Of a stretch of DNA of 64,000 nucleotides, positions 26,385 to 35,133 are shown in pieces (the stretch's first letter is position 1; each line of letters starts with the position of its first letter). The notes below the pieces were generated by a model. That model was not told the origin of the DNA. It was given only the letters and a program-made list of their open reading frames with translations, and did no database searches. The position numbers and the translations under genes were made by a program. The DNA is taken from NCBI GenBank assembly GCA_016709225.1, contig JADJEE010000002.1:62001-126000 (forward strand). The letters run 5' to 3'. Source of the stretch: Deltaproteobacteria bacterium (lineage in GTDB: Bacteria > Myxococcota_A > Polyangia > Nannocystales > Nannocystaceae).

Positions 26385-29300
26385 GTGCCAGCATCGTGGC
26401 CGTCGTGCGAGGGGCCGCAGCTCACGCTCGCGCCTCGCAATGACGCCGTGGAACGTGGGCCGCAGCCCATTTCGCGGCGGTTCGGCCCGATCTACGGACT
26501 GCAACTGTCGTGGCGGGAACCTTTGCGGCGCCGATTCACACGGGGGGGCAGCGCTGGCCACTGCGGTGGCCGTTCCAACCTCTCATCGAACTCGCGCCTG
26601 TTCGATCCCGAGGATCCCGCGCGGGTCTTCACGTGGTACCTCGACGAGACCCGCGACGGCAGCGGCAACGTCACCGCGTTCTCGTACAAGTCCGACGACC
26701 TGCCGGTGCTCGGCCCGAGCACCGCCGAGCGCAACCGCGGCGCGACCACGCAGCGCTACCTCAAGCGCGTCCGCTACGGCAATCGGCGTCCCGCCATCGC
26801 CGACGACTTCGCGTTCGAGATCGTCTTCGACTTCGGCGAGCACGGCGAGGTCGATGGCGCAACGGGCCGCTTCTTGGCCACCCCCGACGAGGCCCGCCCG
26901 TGGGCGCTGCGGAGCGACCCCTTCTCGTCGATGCGCGCGGGCTTCGACGTGCGAACGCGGCGTCGATGCGATCGCGTGCTCGTCTTCCATCGTTTCGCCG
27001 AGCTCGGGGACACGCCGACGTTGGTCTCGTCGCTCGCGCTCGACTACGACGATGTCGCCCACCTCGCGACGCTGCGCCGCGCGACCCGGCGCAGCCACGT
27101 GCGCCACCCCGAGGGCGGCTACGAGATCGCCGAGTTCCCCGCGATGCGCCTGCGCTACTCCGAGGCGCGCATCGGCGCGCAGACCCACACGCTCGACCCC
27201 GACGCGCTCGCCCAGCTCCCGCTGGGCATCGACGGCGACGAGTACCGCTTCGTCGATCTCGACGGCGAGGGGCTGCCCGGGATCGTCGCGCAGCGCGGCG
27301 ACGTGCTCTGCTACATGCCGCCGCTGGGCGACGGGCGCTACGGTGCGCTCGCCCCGGTCGCGTCGCAGGTATCGGCGGCGCGGCTCGGCCAGGACGCGCA
27401 GCTCGTCGATCTCGATGGCGACGGTCGACTCGAGCTCACGGTGATGGACGAGGGCTACCACGCCCGTACCGCCAGCGGCGAGTGGGGACCGTGGCGCTCG
27501 TTCACCGCGGTGCCGACGATCCCATGGAGCGATCCGCAGCTGCGCCAGCTCGACCTCGACGGTGACGGGCTGCCGGACCTCCTGCTCACCGAGGCGGACC
27601 ACTTCGTGTGGGTGCCATCGCGGGGTGCCGAGGGCTGGGGAGCGCCGGTGCACCTGCCCAAGCCGGGGGACGAACGCGCGGGCCCAGCGGTGGTGTTCGA
27701 CGACGCGGCGGGTCGCATCGTGCTCGCCGACATGACCGGCGACGGGCTGCAGGACATCGTGCGCATCGAACACGCCGCGGTGCACTACTGGCCGAACCTC
27801 GGCCTCGGTCGCTTCGGCCGGCGGGTGACGATGGATGGCGATCCGTTCTTCGCCGCCGACGACGAGTTCGACGCGCGGCGCGTGCGACTCGGCGACATCG
27901 ACGGCAGCGGCACCACGGATCTCGTCGTCCTCGACGAGCGTGGCGCGCGGGTGTGGTTCAACCGCTCGGGCAACGGCTGGTCGCCGCCGCAGCGCATCAC
28001 CGCGTTCCCCGGCGTCGCAGTCACCACCGCGGTCGAGCTGATCGACGTGCGCGGCACCGGCACCAGCTGCCTGGTGTGGTCCGAGGCCGCCGACTGGGCC
28101 AAGCCGCTGCCGGTGCGCTACGTCGAGCTCGCGCTCGAGAAGCCGCACTTGCTGGTCGAGGTCGACAACGGCGTCGGCCTCGTGACGCGTCTCGCCTACG
28201 AGCCCAGCACCGCACAGTACCTCCGCGATCGCGCCGCGGGGCGGCCGTGGGTGACCCGCCTGCCCTTCCCCGTGCAGGTCGTCACGCGCATCGAGACCGC
28301 CGATCTCGTGGCCGGGCGTCGCTTCGTGCAGCGCTTTGCGTACCACCACGGGTACTACGACGGCGTCGAGCGCGAGATGCGGGGGTTCGCGGCCGTCGAT
28401 CGCTGGGACACCGAGGCGTTCGATGCCGACGGCGATGACGCGCTCTTCGAGCTCGCGCTCTTCGACATCGTCGAGTCGGCGCTGCACCAGCCGCCCGTCC
28501 ACACGCGCAGCTGGTTCCACACCGGGGCGTATCCAGGCGGCGTGTCGCTGGCAGAGCAGCTCGCGCGCGAGTACTTCGCGGGGGACCCGGCCGCGTGGAC
28601 GCTGCCCGACACGGTCATGCCCGCCGGCCTCGACCTCGACGACGCCCGCGAGGCCGCGCGGGCGCTCCGCGGCCGCTTGCTGCACGAGGAGATCTACGCG
28701 CAGGACGGCAGCGACCGCGAAGGGCTGCCGTACACGGTCACCGAGGCGAACCATGCCGTACGCGTCGTACAGGCCCGTGGCGAGCGCAAGCACGCGGTCG
28801 TGTTCGTGCACGAGCGCGAGCGGCTGTCGTACCACTACGAGCGCGACGTCGACGACCCACGGATCTCCCACGCGCTCGTGCTCGACGTCGACGCATACGG
28901 CGACGTCCTGCGCGCCGCCGACGTCGGCTATCCCCGCCGCGGCGTGGTCGGGACCCTGCCCGAGCAGCTGCGACGCGCGGTCGTGATCCGCGAGTCGTCG
29001 TTCGCTGCTTTCGATGTCGCCGGTGAACCGGATGCCTATCGCGCGAGCGTGCCGGTCGAGTCGCGCAGCTACGAGCTGCTCGGGGCCGACGACGATGGCG
29101 CGCCCGTGCAGCTCGCGACCCTGCGGAGCGTCGTCGACGCGGCGCAGCGCGACGCGCCCGAGGCCGCCGATCCGGTCGACGGCGCAGCGCACCTGCGACT
29201 GCTGGGCGCGCAGCGGACCTTCTACGCGCAGGACGACGGCGAGGCACCGCGTGGGCTCGGCGACTGCGGGCCGCTCGCATTGGTCCGGGAGGTCCACGCC

Positions 29301-32300
29301 GCAGCCTTCAGCGACGGCCAGCGCACGGCAATGTACGGCGCCGACGTGGACGACGGCTTGCTCGCGGGCGCGGGCTACGTCGCCGACGACGGCCTGTGGT
29401 GGGCCCGTTCGGCCCGTGCGCGCTACGACGCCACGCAGTTCTTCCTCACCGAAGCGGTCTTCAGTCCATTCGGTGACCCACCGACGACGATCGTCTACGA
29501 CGACCACGCGCTCTTTCCGATCGCGTTCACCGACGCGCTCGGCAACGTCGTCACCGCAACGCACGACTACCGCGTGCTCGCACCGACGATGCTGACGGAC
29601 GCCAACGGCAACCGCAGCGCGGCTGGCTTCGATGCGCGCGGGATGGTGGTGTGGACCGCCGTCATGGGCAAGGCCGGCCTCGGCGAGGGCGACACGCCCG
29701 ACGATCCCACCACGCGCTTCGCCTACGACCTCTTCGCGTGGCGGGATCGCGGCGAGCCCAACTTCACCCACGCGTCGGCGCGGGAGCGCCACGGCGATCC
29801 GACCACGCGGTGGCTCGAGCGACGCGTGTACAGCGATGGCTCGGGCCGCGTGCTGCTCGAGAAGGCCAGCGCCGAGCCTGGCCTCGCGCCGCAACGCGAC
29901 GCCGATGGTGCGCTCGTCGTGGTCGATGGCGCGACCGTCGACGCGTTCGCCTCGCCGCGATGGATCGGCAGTGGCCGCACCGTCTTCGACAACAAGGGCA
30001 ACCCGGTGCGGCAGTACGAGCCGTACTTTTCCGCGACACTTGCGTATGAGTCGGAGGCCGAGCTGCGCGAGCGCGGCGTGACGGCGGTGCTGCACTACGA
30101 CCCGCTCGGACGCGTCGAGCGAACCGACTTCCCCGACGGGACGCATGCCCGGGTCGAGCGCACGCCTTGGCTCGAGCGCAGCTACGACGGTAACGACACC
30201 GTGCTGGCGTCGGCGTGGCATGCGGCGCGCATCGCCCTGCCGGGCGCGACGCCCGACGAGCTGGCCCAGCGTCGCGCTGCGGCGCTCGCCACGGCCCACG
30301 CGGACACGCCCACGATGACCCACGCCGACGCGCTCGGCCGCGCCGTGCGGACCATCGAGGACGCCGGGGTGCTCGGGCAGCTCGAGACGCGCGTCGAGCT
30401 CGACGTCGTCGGCAACGTGCTGCGGGTGATCGATGCCCGGGGCAACCTCGCCGAGTCGCGGACCTTCGGCATGCTGCGTCAGGTGCTGCGAACCGACTCT
30501 GCAGACGCCGGGTGGCGTCGGATCTTGTTCGATGCTGCCGGTGGTGTGGTGCGCAGCTGGAACGCGCGCGGCTTCGCATCGCGCGTCGTGGTCGACGCGT
30601 TGCGGCGGGGGACGCACGTGTTCGTCACACCGCCGGGCGGGGTCGAGATGCTGGTGACGCGCACCGTCTGGGGCGAGGAGGTCGCGACCGCGGTCGCCGA
30701 CAACCTGCGCGGACGCGTGTTTCGCGTGTACGACGGCGCCGGCGAGCACACGAATGTGCGGCATGACTTCGCGGGGAACCTGCTGCAGCAAGCGGTACGA
30801 TTGAATCGCGCCGTCGAGGGCACCCAGGACTGGAGCGGCTTGGGTGGCGCGAGCGATCCGGATGCGATCGCGGCGATCGCCGACGCGTCGCTCGAGCCGA
30901 CCTCGTTCGTGGCCACGATGCAGTACGACGCGCTCAGGCGCTTGGTCTCGCGGACGACGCCCGACGGCTCCGAGACGCGCACGCGGTTCAACGAAGCGGG
31001 TCTACTCGAGGCGGTCGACGTGCGCGTGCGGGGCGCGGCGGAGCCGAGCGCGATCGTGACGGCGGTCGACTACGACGCCCGCGGTCAGCGGCTGCGGTGC
31101 GTGCACGGCAACGGCACCACGGCGAGCTACGCCTACGAGCCCGACACCTTCCGGCTCTCGCGCATGCGCTTGGTACGGGCGTCCGACGACGCCGTGCTGC
31201 AGGACCTGCGCTACACCTACGACCCGGTCGGCAACATCGTGGAGATCCGCGACGGCGCGCAGCCGCGGGTGTTCTTCGACAACGACGTGGTGAGCGCGGA
31301 CCAGCGGTTCGAGTACGACGCGCTGTACCGGCTGAGCTCGGCGAGCGGTCGGGAGCTGCGATCGCTGTCGCAACCGGTGGATGCGGAGGTGGCCTTCAGC
31401 CTGCAGCCGCACGCGGACGACCCCGCGGCGCTGCGGAGGTACGAGGAGACGTACGCGTGGGACGCGGTGGGGAACATCGTGGAGCTGCGGCACACCGCGG
31501 CGGGTGGCAACTTCACGCGGCGGTATGCGTACGCGCCCGGCGGCAACCGGCTGCTGCGCAACTCGGCGCCGGGCGAGGCTGCGGAGCCGTTCTCGCACTC
31601 GTACAGCTACGACGAGCATGGCAACATGACCGGCATGCCGCACCTCGCAGCGATGGCGTGGGACCACGCCGACCGACTGCAGCACTGCGACTTGGGTGGT
31701 GGCGGCGAGGTGTGGTTCGTGTACGACGCTAGCGGTGCGCGGGTGCGCAAGGTGCAGCGCAACGCCTCGGGCTCGCGCGTGCGCGAGCGGGTGTACCTCG
31801 GGGAGTTCGAGCTGTACCGCGAACGGGCGGCGAACGACGTCGCGCCGGAGCTCGAGCGGCAGACGCTGCATGTCGGCGATGGGACGCGGCGGCTGTGCTT
31901 GGTCGAAACGCTGACGGTCGACGACGGGGAGCCCGTCGCGGCGCCCGTGAGCGTGCCGCGGTTCCAGCATGGCAATCACCTCGACTCGGCTTCGCTCGAG
32001 CTCGACGGTGATGCGGCGGTGATCTCGTACGAGGAGTTTCATCCGTTCGGGACCACGAGCTACGCGGCGAATGACGGCGCGGTCGAGGTGAGCGCGAAGC
32101 GGTACCGGTACATCGGCAAGGAGCGCGACGAGGAGACCGGGCTGTATCACCTCGGGGCGCGGTATTACGCGAGCTGGCTGGGGCGCTGGACGGCGGCGGA
32201 TCCCACAGGGCTCGCGGATGGGGACAACCGGTATGCGTACTGCCGGGGGAGCCCAACGACGTTCCGCGACGTGACTGGCGCCGCGCGAGAGAGCGTGGCG

Positions 32301-33230
32301 GGTGCGCTCGTTCTGCACCAAAACGAGCTGACTCGGGCGATCAGCGAGGCAGGTTCGCCCACAATCGCGGATGCGCTGCGAGACGAACTCGCGACCGTCA
32401 CTGGTGAGCTCGAGCAGGAACTGGCGGACCTCGCCCGGCGGCAAGAGGGGCGCGATCAACTCCGCCGCTCGGACCTCAGCGGGCGTGTGCGTGCTGCTGC
32501 CGCCGAAGCAACGCACGGGTCGATGTCGACCGGCACGCCAACCGACGCAATCGATCGAGCATTCGACCCGCGCGAACTGCAGCGGGCTGAACTCGCGCAG
32601 ATGAACGGGCTCGGCTTCATCGCCAACGGAGCGTTTCAGAAGGCGTCCGTGGCGCTCGAGCAGGCGGGCGTGATCGAACCGATGTCGGACCAGGAGCGGC
32701 GCATCCGCGGTCTCTCCGCTGGCGATCTTCTCGACAATGTCACGGGCTTCTCGGCGCCCGGCGGGAGAACGCCTTCGAGTCGGCCGCCGTCGCCGAGCCG
32801 CGCGCCGCTCAAGAACCGAAGCGGCGCGCTGAATGATGCGGGCCGTGTACGCCGGACCGCGCCAGGGGCGTCATCTGCAAACGCCCCCGCTGGCGGGCCG
32901 GCGCCCGACGCCGCAGAGGGGGGAGGGAATCCGAGCTATCAGATCATCGATGGCGTTCGTCGTTCCAAGGCTGCGGAGATCGCGGCGCAGCAGGGCGTGG
33001 GAACCGGACGCATCTCGGCGCAGGTCGTGGAAGGCGGTAGAGTCACAGGCACGGTCCAAGTGGAAGCGGGCTTGCTCCTGTCGCCGAAGTCGTCCATCAG
33101 CACGGCCGGGTCCGGCCTGGACCGCTGGCTGAGCACGCTACGGCAAACCCTTGGCGGGTCGAAACCGCCGCCGATTCAGGTCCAACGCGGCTCTGCGGGA
33201 ACCCCGATTCGGGACGTCGTCATCGAGTAG
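26385..33230 (+). CDS. Tc-toxin B/C-like Rhs protein lacking the start of its SpvB domain, with toxin tip 1
   Basis: The open frame spans 2281 residues. Sequence recognisable as a SpvB/TcdB scaffold starts at about residue 70 (SRLFDPEDPARVFTW). VCBS/FG-GAP-like DxDGDG repeats lie at about 285-520 and TcdB middle regions at about 540-900. Rhs/YD repeats follow from about 1235 (YDPLGRVERTDFPDG, YDALRRLVSRTTPDG, YTYDPVGNIVEIRDG). The Rhs core signature lies at about 1905-1970 (YRYIGKERDEETGLYHLGARYY, then WTAADPTGL). The last 300 residues are a unique tip. Full-length relatives carry about 200 more SpvB residues upstream, but here the divergent heme gene begins instead. No convincing start exists: GTG 26385, GTG 26448 and TTG 26523 all lack a good ribosome site. 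The gene is therefore probably 5'-truncated. Confidence 0.8.
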   Translation: MPASWPSCEGPQLTLAPRNDAVERGPQPISRRFGPIYGLQLSWREPLRRRFTRGGSAGHCGGRSNLSSNSRLFDPEDPARVFTWYLDETRDGSGNVTAFSYKSDDLPVLGPSTAERNRGATTQRYLKRVRYGNRRPAIADDFAFEIVFDFGEHGEVDGATGRFLATPDEARPWALRSDPFSSMRAGFDVRTRRRCDRVLVFHRFAELGDTPTLVSSLALDYDDVAHLATLRRATRRSHVRHPEGGYEIAEFPAMRLRYSEARIGAQTHTLDPDALAQLPLGIDGDEYRFVDLDGEGLPGIVAQRGDVLCYMPPLGDGRYGALAPVASQVSAARLGQDAQLVDLDGDGRLELTVMDEGYHARTASGEWGPWRSFTAVPTIPWSDPQLRQLDLDGDGLPDLLLTEADHFVWVPSRGAEGWGAPVHLPKPGDERAGPAVVFDDAAGRIVLADMTGDGLQDIVRIEHAAVHYWPNLGLGRFGRRVTMDGDPFFAADDEFDARRVRLGDIDGSGTTDLVVLDERGARVWFNRSGNGWSPPQRITAFPGVAVTTAVELIDVRGTGTSCLVWSEAADWAKPLPVRYVELALEKPHLLVEVDNGVGLVTRLAYEPSTAQYLRDRAAGRPWVTRLPFPVQVVTRIETADLVAGRRFVQRFAYHHGYYDGVEREMRGFAAVDRWDTEAFDADGDDALFELALFDIVESALHQPPVHTRSWFHTGAYPGGVSLAEQLAREYFAGDPAAWTLPDTVMPAGLDLDDAREAARALRGRLLHEEIYAQDGSDREGLPYTVTEANHAVRVVQARGERKHAVVFVHERERLSYHYERDVDDPRISHALVLDVDAYGDVLRAADVGYPRRGVVGTLPEQLRRAVVIRESSFAAFDVAGEPDAYRASVPVESRSYELLGADDDGAPVQLATLRSVVDAAQRDAPEAADPVDGAAHLRLLGAQRTFYAQDDGEAPRGLGDCGPLALVREVHAAAFSDGQRTAMYGADVDDGLLAGAGYVADDGLWWARSARARYDATQFFLTEAVFSPFGDPPTTIVYDDHALFPIAFTDALGNVVTATHDYRVLAPTMLTDANGNRSAAGFDARGMVVWTAVMGKAGLGEGDTPDDPTTRFAYDLFAWRDRGEPNFTHASARERHGDPTTRWLERRVYSDGSGRVLLEKASAEPGLAPQRDADGALVVVDGATVDAFASPRWIGSGRTVFDNKGNPVRQYEPYFSATLAYESEAELRERGVTAVLHYDPLGRVERTDFPDGTHARVERTPWLERSYDGNDTVLASAWHAARIALPGATPDELAQRRAAALATAHADTPTMTHADALGRAVRTIEDAGVLGQLETRVELDVVGNVLRVIDARGNLAESRTFGMLRQVLRTDSADAGWRRILFDAAGGVVRSWNARGFASRVVVDALRRGTHVFVTPPGGVEMLVTRTVWGEEVATAVADNLRGRVFRVYDGAGEHTNVRHDFAGNLLQQAVRLNRAVEGTQDWSGLGGASDPDAIAAIADASLEPTSFVATMQYDALRRLVSRTTPDGSETRTRFNEAGLLEAVDVRVRGAAEPSAIVTAVDYDARGQRLRCVHGNGTTASYAYEPDTFRLSRMRLVRASDDAVLQDLRYTYDPVGNIVEIRDGAQPRVFFDNDVVSADQRFEYDALYRLSSASGRELRSLSQPVDAEVAFSLQPHADDPAALRRYEETYAWDAVGNIVELRHTAAGGNFTRRYAYAPGGNRLLRNSAPGEAAEPFSHSYSYDEHGNMTGMPHLAAMAWDHADRLQHCDLGGGGEVWFVYDASGARVRKVQRNASGSRVRERVYLGEFELYRERAANDVAPELERQTLHVGDGTRRLCLVETLTVDDGEPVAAPVSVPRFQHGNHLDSASLELDGDAAVISYEEFHPFGTTSYAANDGAVEVSAKRYRYIGKERDEETGLYHLGARYYASWLGRWTAADPTGLADGDNRYAYCRGSPTTFRDVTGAARESVAGALVLHQNELTRAISEAGSPTIADALRDELATVTGELEQELADLARRQEGRDQLRRSDLSGRVRAAAAEATHGSMSTGTPTDAIDRAFDPRELQRAELAQMNGLGFIANGAFQKASVALEQAGVIEPMSDQERRIRGLSAGDLLDNVTGFSAPGGRTPSSRPPSPSRAPLKNRSGALNDAGRVRRTAPGASSANAPAGGPAPDAAEGGGNPSYQIIDGVRRSKAAEIAAQQGVGTGRISAQVVEGGRVTGTVQVEAGLLLSPKSSISTAGSGLDRWLSTLRQTLGGSKPPPIQVQRGSAGTPIRDVVIE
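32910..32925 (+). repeat. Toxin-tip boundary motif, copy 1
   Basis: The sequence gccgcagaggggggag encodes Ala-Ala-Glu-Gly-Gly and sits between the Rhs linker and tip 1. It is identical to copies at 34261 and 36580 and is in the same reading frame in all three. Confidence 0.9.
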
Positions 33231-33240
33231 GAGACGTTAG

Positions 33241-33501
33241 GTGATACCGAGCGTACAAGAACGAGGAGCCCTCGGAGCGATGAACGCGGCCCTCGTCGAA
33301 CTGAGGCGACTGGCCTACCAAGGCGTTGATGGACAGGTTCTCGCCGACCTTCTCGACTTGGTGGAGTACCTCCCACGCCTGCTCGCCGATGCGGACGACC
33401 GGACGAACGATTTCAGAAACGTGCTCGTTGACCTCGTCGCGCGACGGGCCGAGTTCCAGCTGGCACTCGACAGGTTCGACCATCCGTCGACTCCGTGGTG
33501 A
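33241..33501 (+). CDS. Putative immunity protein for toxin tip 1
   Basis: An 86-residue acidic, helical, soluble protein starting with GTG 10 bp after the Rhs stop. GGAG at 33230-33233 gives a ribosome site with 7-nt spacing. The position directly behind a variable Rhs tip, the small size and the acidic charge (many Asp and Glu in ADLLDLVEYLPRLLADADD) are those of cognate immunity proteins, which bind and block the toxin in the producing cell. No known immunity family is recognised; the role is inferred from position. Confidence 0.65.
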   Translation: MIPSVQERGALGAMNAALVELRRLAYQGVDGQVLADLLDLVEYLPRLLADADDRTNDFRNVLVDLVARRAEFQLALDRFDHPSTPW

Positions 33502-33508
33502 CGCTTCG

Positions 33509-34159
33509 ATGTTCACGGCGTCACTGGTTGCGTCCGACCGCGCCCACCCGGAGGATGCGGTGCTCGTCATTGAGAACGACGCAGGGACGGCCCTCGTCGT
33601 AGCCGATGGTGCCGGCGGTATCGCCGGCGGGGCCCGGGCCGCGCAACTCGTGATCGCGAGTTTCGCGGCCGCCATGGCCGACGCCTTTGGGGCCCCGCCG
33701 ACGTCGCAGAGTTGGTGTCGTTTCCTCTGTCAGCTCGACGAACAACTGGCTCGCGATGCCGCCGCGGGGGAGGCTACGGCCGTCGTCGCCTCGATTCACG
33801 AAGGCGTCGTCGTCGGGGCTAGTGTCGGAGACAGCGAGGCGTGGCTGGTATCGAGCGCCGAGCGCAGGGACTTGACCGCCGCGCAGCAGAAGGCGCGCCT
33901 CGGGTCCAACCGGGCATCGCCGGTCGGGTTCGAGGCAACCGTAGTGCCTGATTCCATCATGCTCGCGGCAACAGATGGCCTGTTCCGCTCCGCGCCTGCC
34001 GACGCCATCTGTAGCGCACTTCGCGGATCACCCTCACCCTCACCGGCGAAGTTGGTGGCCTTGGCCCGGAGCAGTTCGGGCAAGCTGTACGACGACGTCG
34101 GCCTCGTCGTCGTCGCAAGTATGTGCGGGACGGCACTCGCCTGCCAACGCGGGGGCTGA
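33509..34159 (+). CDS. PP2C family serine/threonine phosphatase inside the toxin array
   Basis: A 216-residue single-domain PPM/PP2C phosphatase. Metal-binding motifs are present in order: VVADGAGGIAGG (the DGxGG motif), VVGASVGDSEAWLV (the GDS motif), LAATDGLFR (the DG motif) and YDDVGLVVV near the end (the DD/N motif). No membrane segment is seen. The ATG at 33509 lies 7 bp after the tip 1 immunity gene; the same frame extends further upstream but would overlap that gene. PP2C enzymes remove phosphate from Ser/Thr and often antagonise Hanks-type kinases. Here it may counteract a toxin activity or control its delivery; neither is shown by sequence. Confidence 0.8.
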   Translation: MFTASLVASDRAHPEDAVLVIENDAGTALVVADGAGGIAGGARAAQLVIASFAAAMADAFGAPPTSQSWCRFLCQLDEQLARDAAAGEATAVVASIHEGVVVGASVGDSEAWLVSSAERRDLTAAQQKARLGSNRASPVGFEATVVPDSIMLAATDGLFRSAPADAICSALRGSPSPSPAKLVALARSSSGKLYDDVGLVVVASMCGTALACQRGG

Positions 34160-34620
34160 TCCGTCATCCGGCAACGAGGTCAAGCGGCCCGAAGCGCGCG
34201 TCCGACATCCATTCGGCCGAGGTCGTCGCGGCGACGCGAGGAGCTGCTCCCCCAGCCATCGCCGCAGAGGGGGGAGCAATCGAACTTCCCGCGCTGTCGG
34301 CATCCACACGTGCGCAGTTCATCTCCAGCGCAACGCAGGTCGGTCGCGGTGGAGCGAGTCCGAGTGAACAGGCGATTCAAAGCCACGCGAGTCGCCCAGG
34401 AAGTGCCTTCACAAGCGCCGGAGGCAACGCGGCGCAGAACACTGCGTTCGGACGGCAGTTCCTGGACGACCTATTCGCGAGTCCGGGCATGACGGTGACG
34501 CACCGAGTGCACAAGGTGCACGGTCAAGTCACGGATGTTAGGCTGCCAAGCGGCGCTGGCGCGCAGTTCACCGGCGATGGCCGCTTCATCGGGCTCCTGG
34601 AACGCTACACGCCGAGGTAA
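34123..34620 (+). CDS. Orphan Rhs toxin tip 2 (no scaffold)
   Basis: The frame is open for 165 residues from a GTG that overlaps the phosphatase gene; the true start is uncertain and the piece may be silent. After the AAEGG boundary (34261) comes about 115 residues of tip. It includes SPSEQAIQSHASRPGSAF and ends in VHGQVTDVRLPSGAGAQF, then DGRFIGLLE. Similar endings (VRLPxGxGxxF, FIGFLE) are known to me from CdiA and Rhs toxin C-termini. There is no Rhs core before it, so it resembles a displaced tip that could be recombined onto a scaffold through the shared boundary. Confidence 0.6.
   Translation: MRDGTRLPTRGLIRHPATRSSGPKRASDIHSAEVVAATRGAAPPAIAAEGGAIELPALSASTRAQFISSATQVGRGGASPSEQAIQSHASRPGSAFTSAGGNAAQNTAFGRQFLDDLFASPGMTVTHRVHKVHGQVTDVRLPSGAGAQFTGDGRFIGLLERYTPR
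34261..34276 (+). repeat. Toxin-tip boundary motif, copy 2
   Basis: Identical 16-bp motif gccgcagaggggggag at the entrance of orphan tip 2. With ctccccc at 34247-34253 it can form a 7-bp stem (partner gggggag 34270-34276) around a 16-nt loop. Confidence 0.9.
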
Positions 34621-34622
34621 CC

Positions 34623-34844
34623 ATGGCTTGGACCGCAGACCTGACCAACGACCCCGATAAGGGTTACGCACTCTGCATCGACCTCTGGGAGGGCGAGGAG
34701 CATCGCGGGCGAATCGAGCGCGACGCCACGGGCGCACTCGCCTTGCGTGTGTACGGTGAGACCGTGGTTCCCGCGGCCTGGCTCGCGAACCTGCTGACAC
34801 AGGCCCAGGACGACTTGATCGACTCAGGCCGGGGCGCCCGGTGA
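34623..34844 (+). CDS. Putative immunity protein for orphan tip 2
   Basis: A 73-residue small acidic protein beginning 2 bp after the tip 2 stop, with AGGT just upstream of the ATG. It opens with MAWTADLTNDPDKGYALC and contains DLWEGEEHRGRIER. No membrane segment or signal is present. Position and size are those of an immunity gene that moved together with its tip. Its TGA stop overlaps the first bases of the IS3-type end (34842), so the insertion left the gene intact. Confidence 0.65.
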   Translation: MAWTADLTNDPDKGYALCIDLWEGEEHRGRIERDATGALALRVYGETVVPAAWLANLLTQAQDDLIDSGRGAR

Positions 34845-35133
34845 AGTGGCCCTGACCCGAGTTGGTGGACAGCCGAGATGAGGGCACAATGCCAAGAAGA
34901 GTCGAGGTCGAGGTGTCCGAACCAAAGAAACGGAAGCGCCGTTCGTTCACGGCGGAGTTCAAGGCCGAGGTCGTTCGCCTGGTGAACGCCGGCGGCAAGA
35001 GCATCGCCCAAGTCGCTGCAGATCTCGACCTCGGGCAAACGGCCGTGCGTGCGTGGGTGAAGCAAGCAGAGGTCGATGCCGGCCAGCAGCCTGCCGGCCA
35101 AGGGCCGCTGACGACGGACGAGCGTGACGAGCT
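34842..35133 (+). mobile_element. Left end of an IS3-family insertion sequence (right part lost)
   Basis: The left terminal sequence starts TGAAGTGGCCCTGACC at 34842 and continues with a GTTGGTGGAC stretch, typical of IS3 group terminal repeats. It is followed by the 5' part of orfA. The element breaks off at about 35133, where Rhs core sequence begins. No orfB, no right inverted repeat and no target duplication partner are present, so it is immobile. Confidence 0.75.
34889..35133 (+). pseudogene. Truncated IS3-family transposase OrfA
   Basis: About 82 codons of the DNA-binding OrfA remain. The start is MPRRVEVEVSEPKKRKRRS, followed by the helix-turn-helix core FTAEFKAEVVRLVNAGG, then IAQVAADLDLGQTAVRAWV. 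The frame is cut at TTDERDELR, exactly where an intact OrfA enters its leucine-zipper segment. Beyond that the DNA is Rhs core in a different frame, so no transposase can be made. Confidence 0.8.

Noticed and set aside
26583..30791. 1400-codon open frame antisense to the Tc/Rhs gene
   Set aside because: It mirrors the codon bias of the sense gene, has no start context and shows no recognisable domain; the sense strand carries clear Rhs and VCBS motifs.
34842..35133. Active IS3 transposon
   Set aside because: Only the left end and part of orfA exist; orfB and the right inverted repeat are missing.
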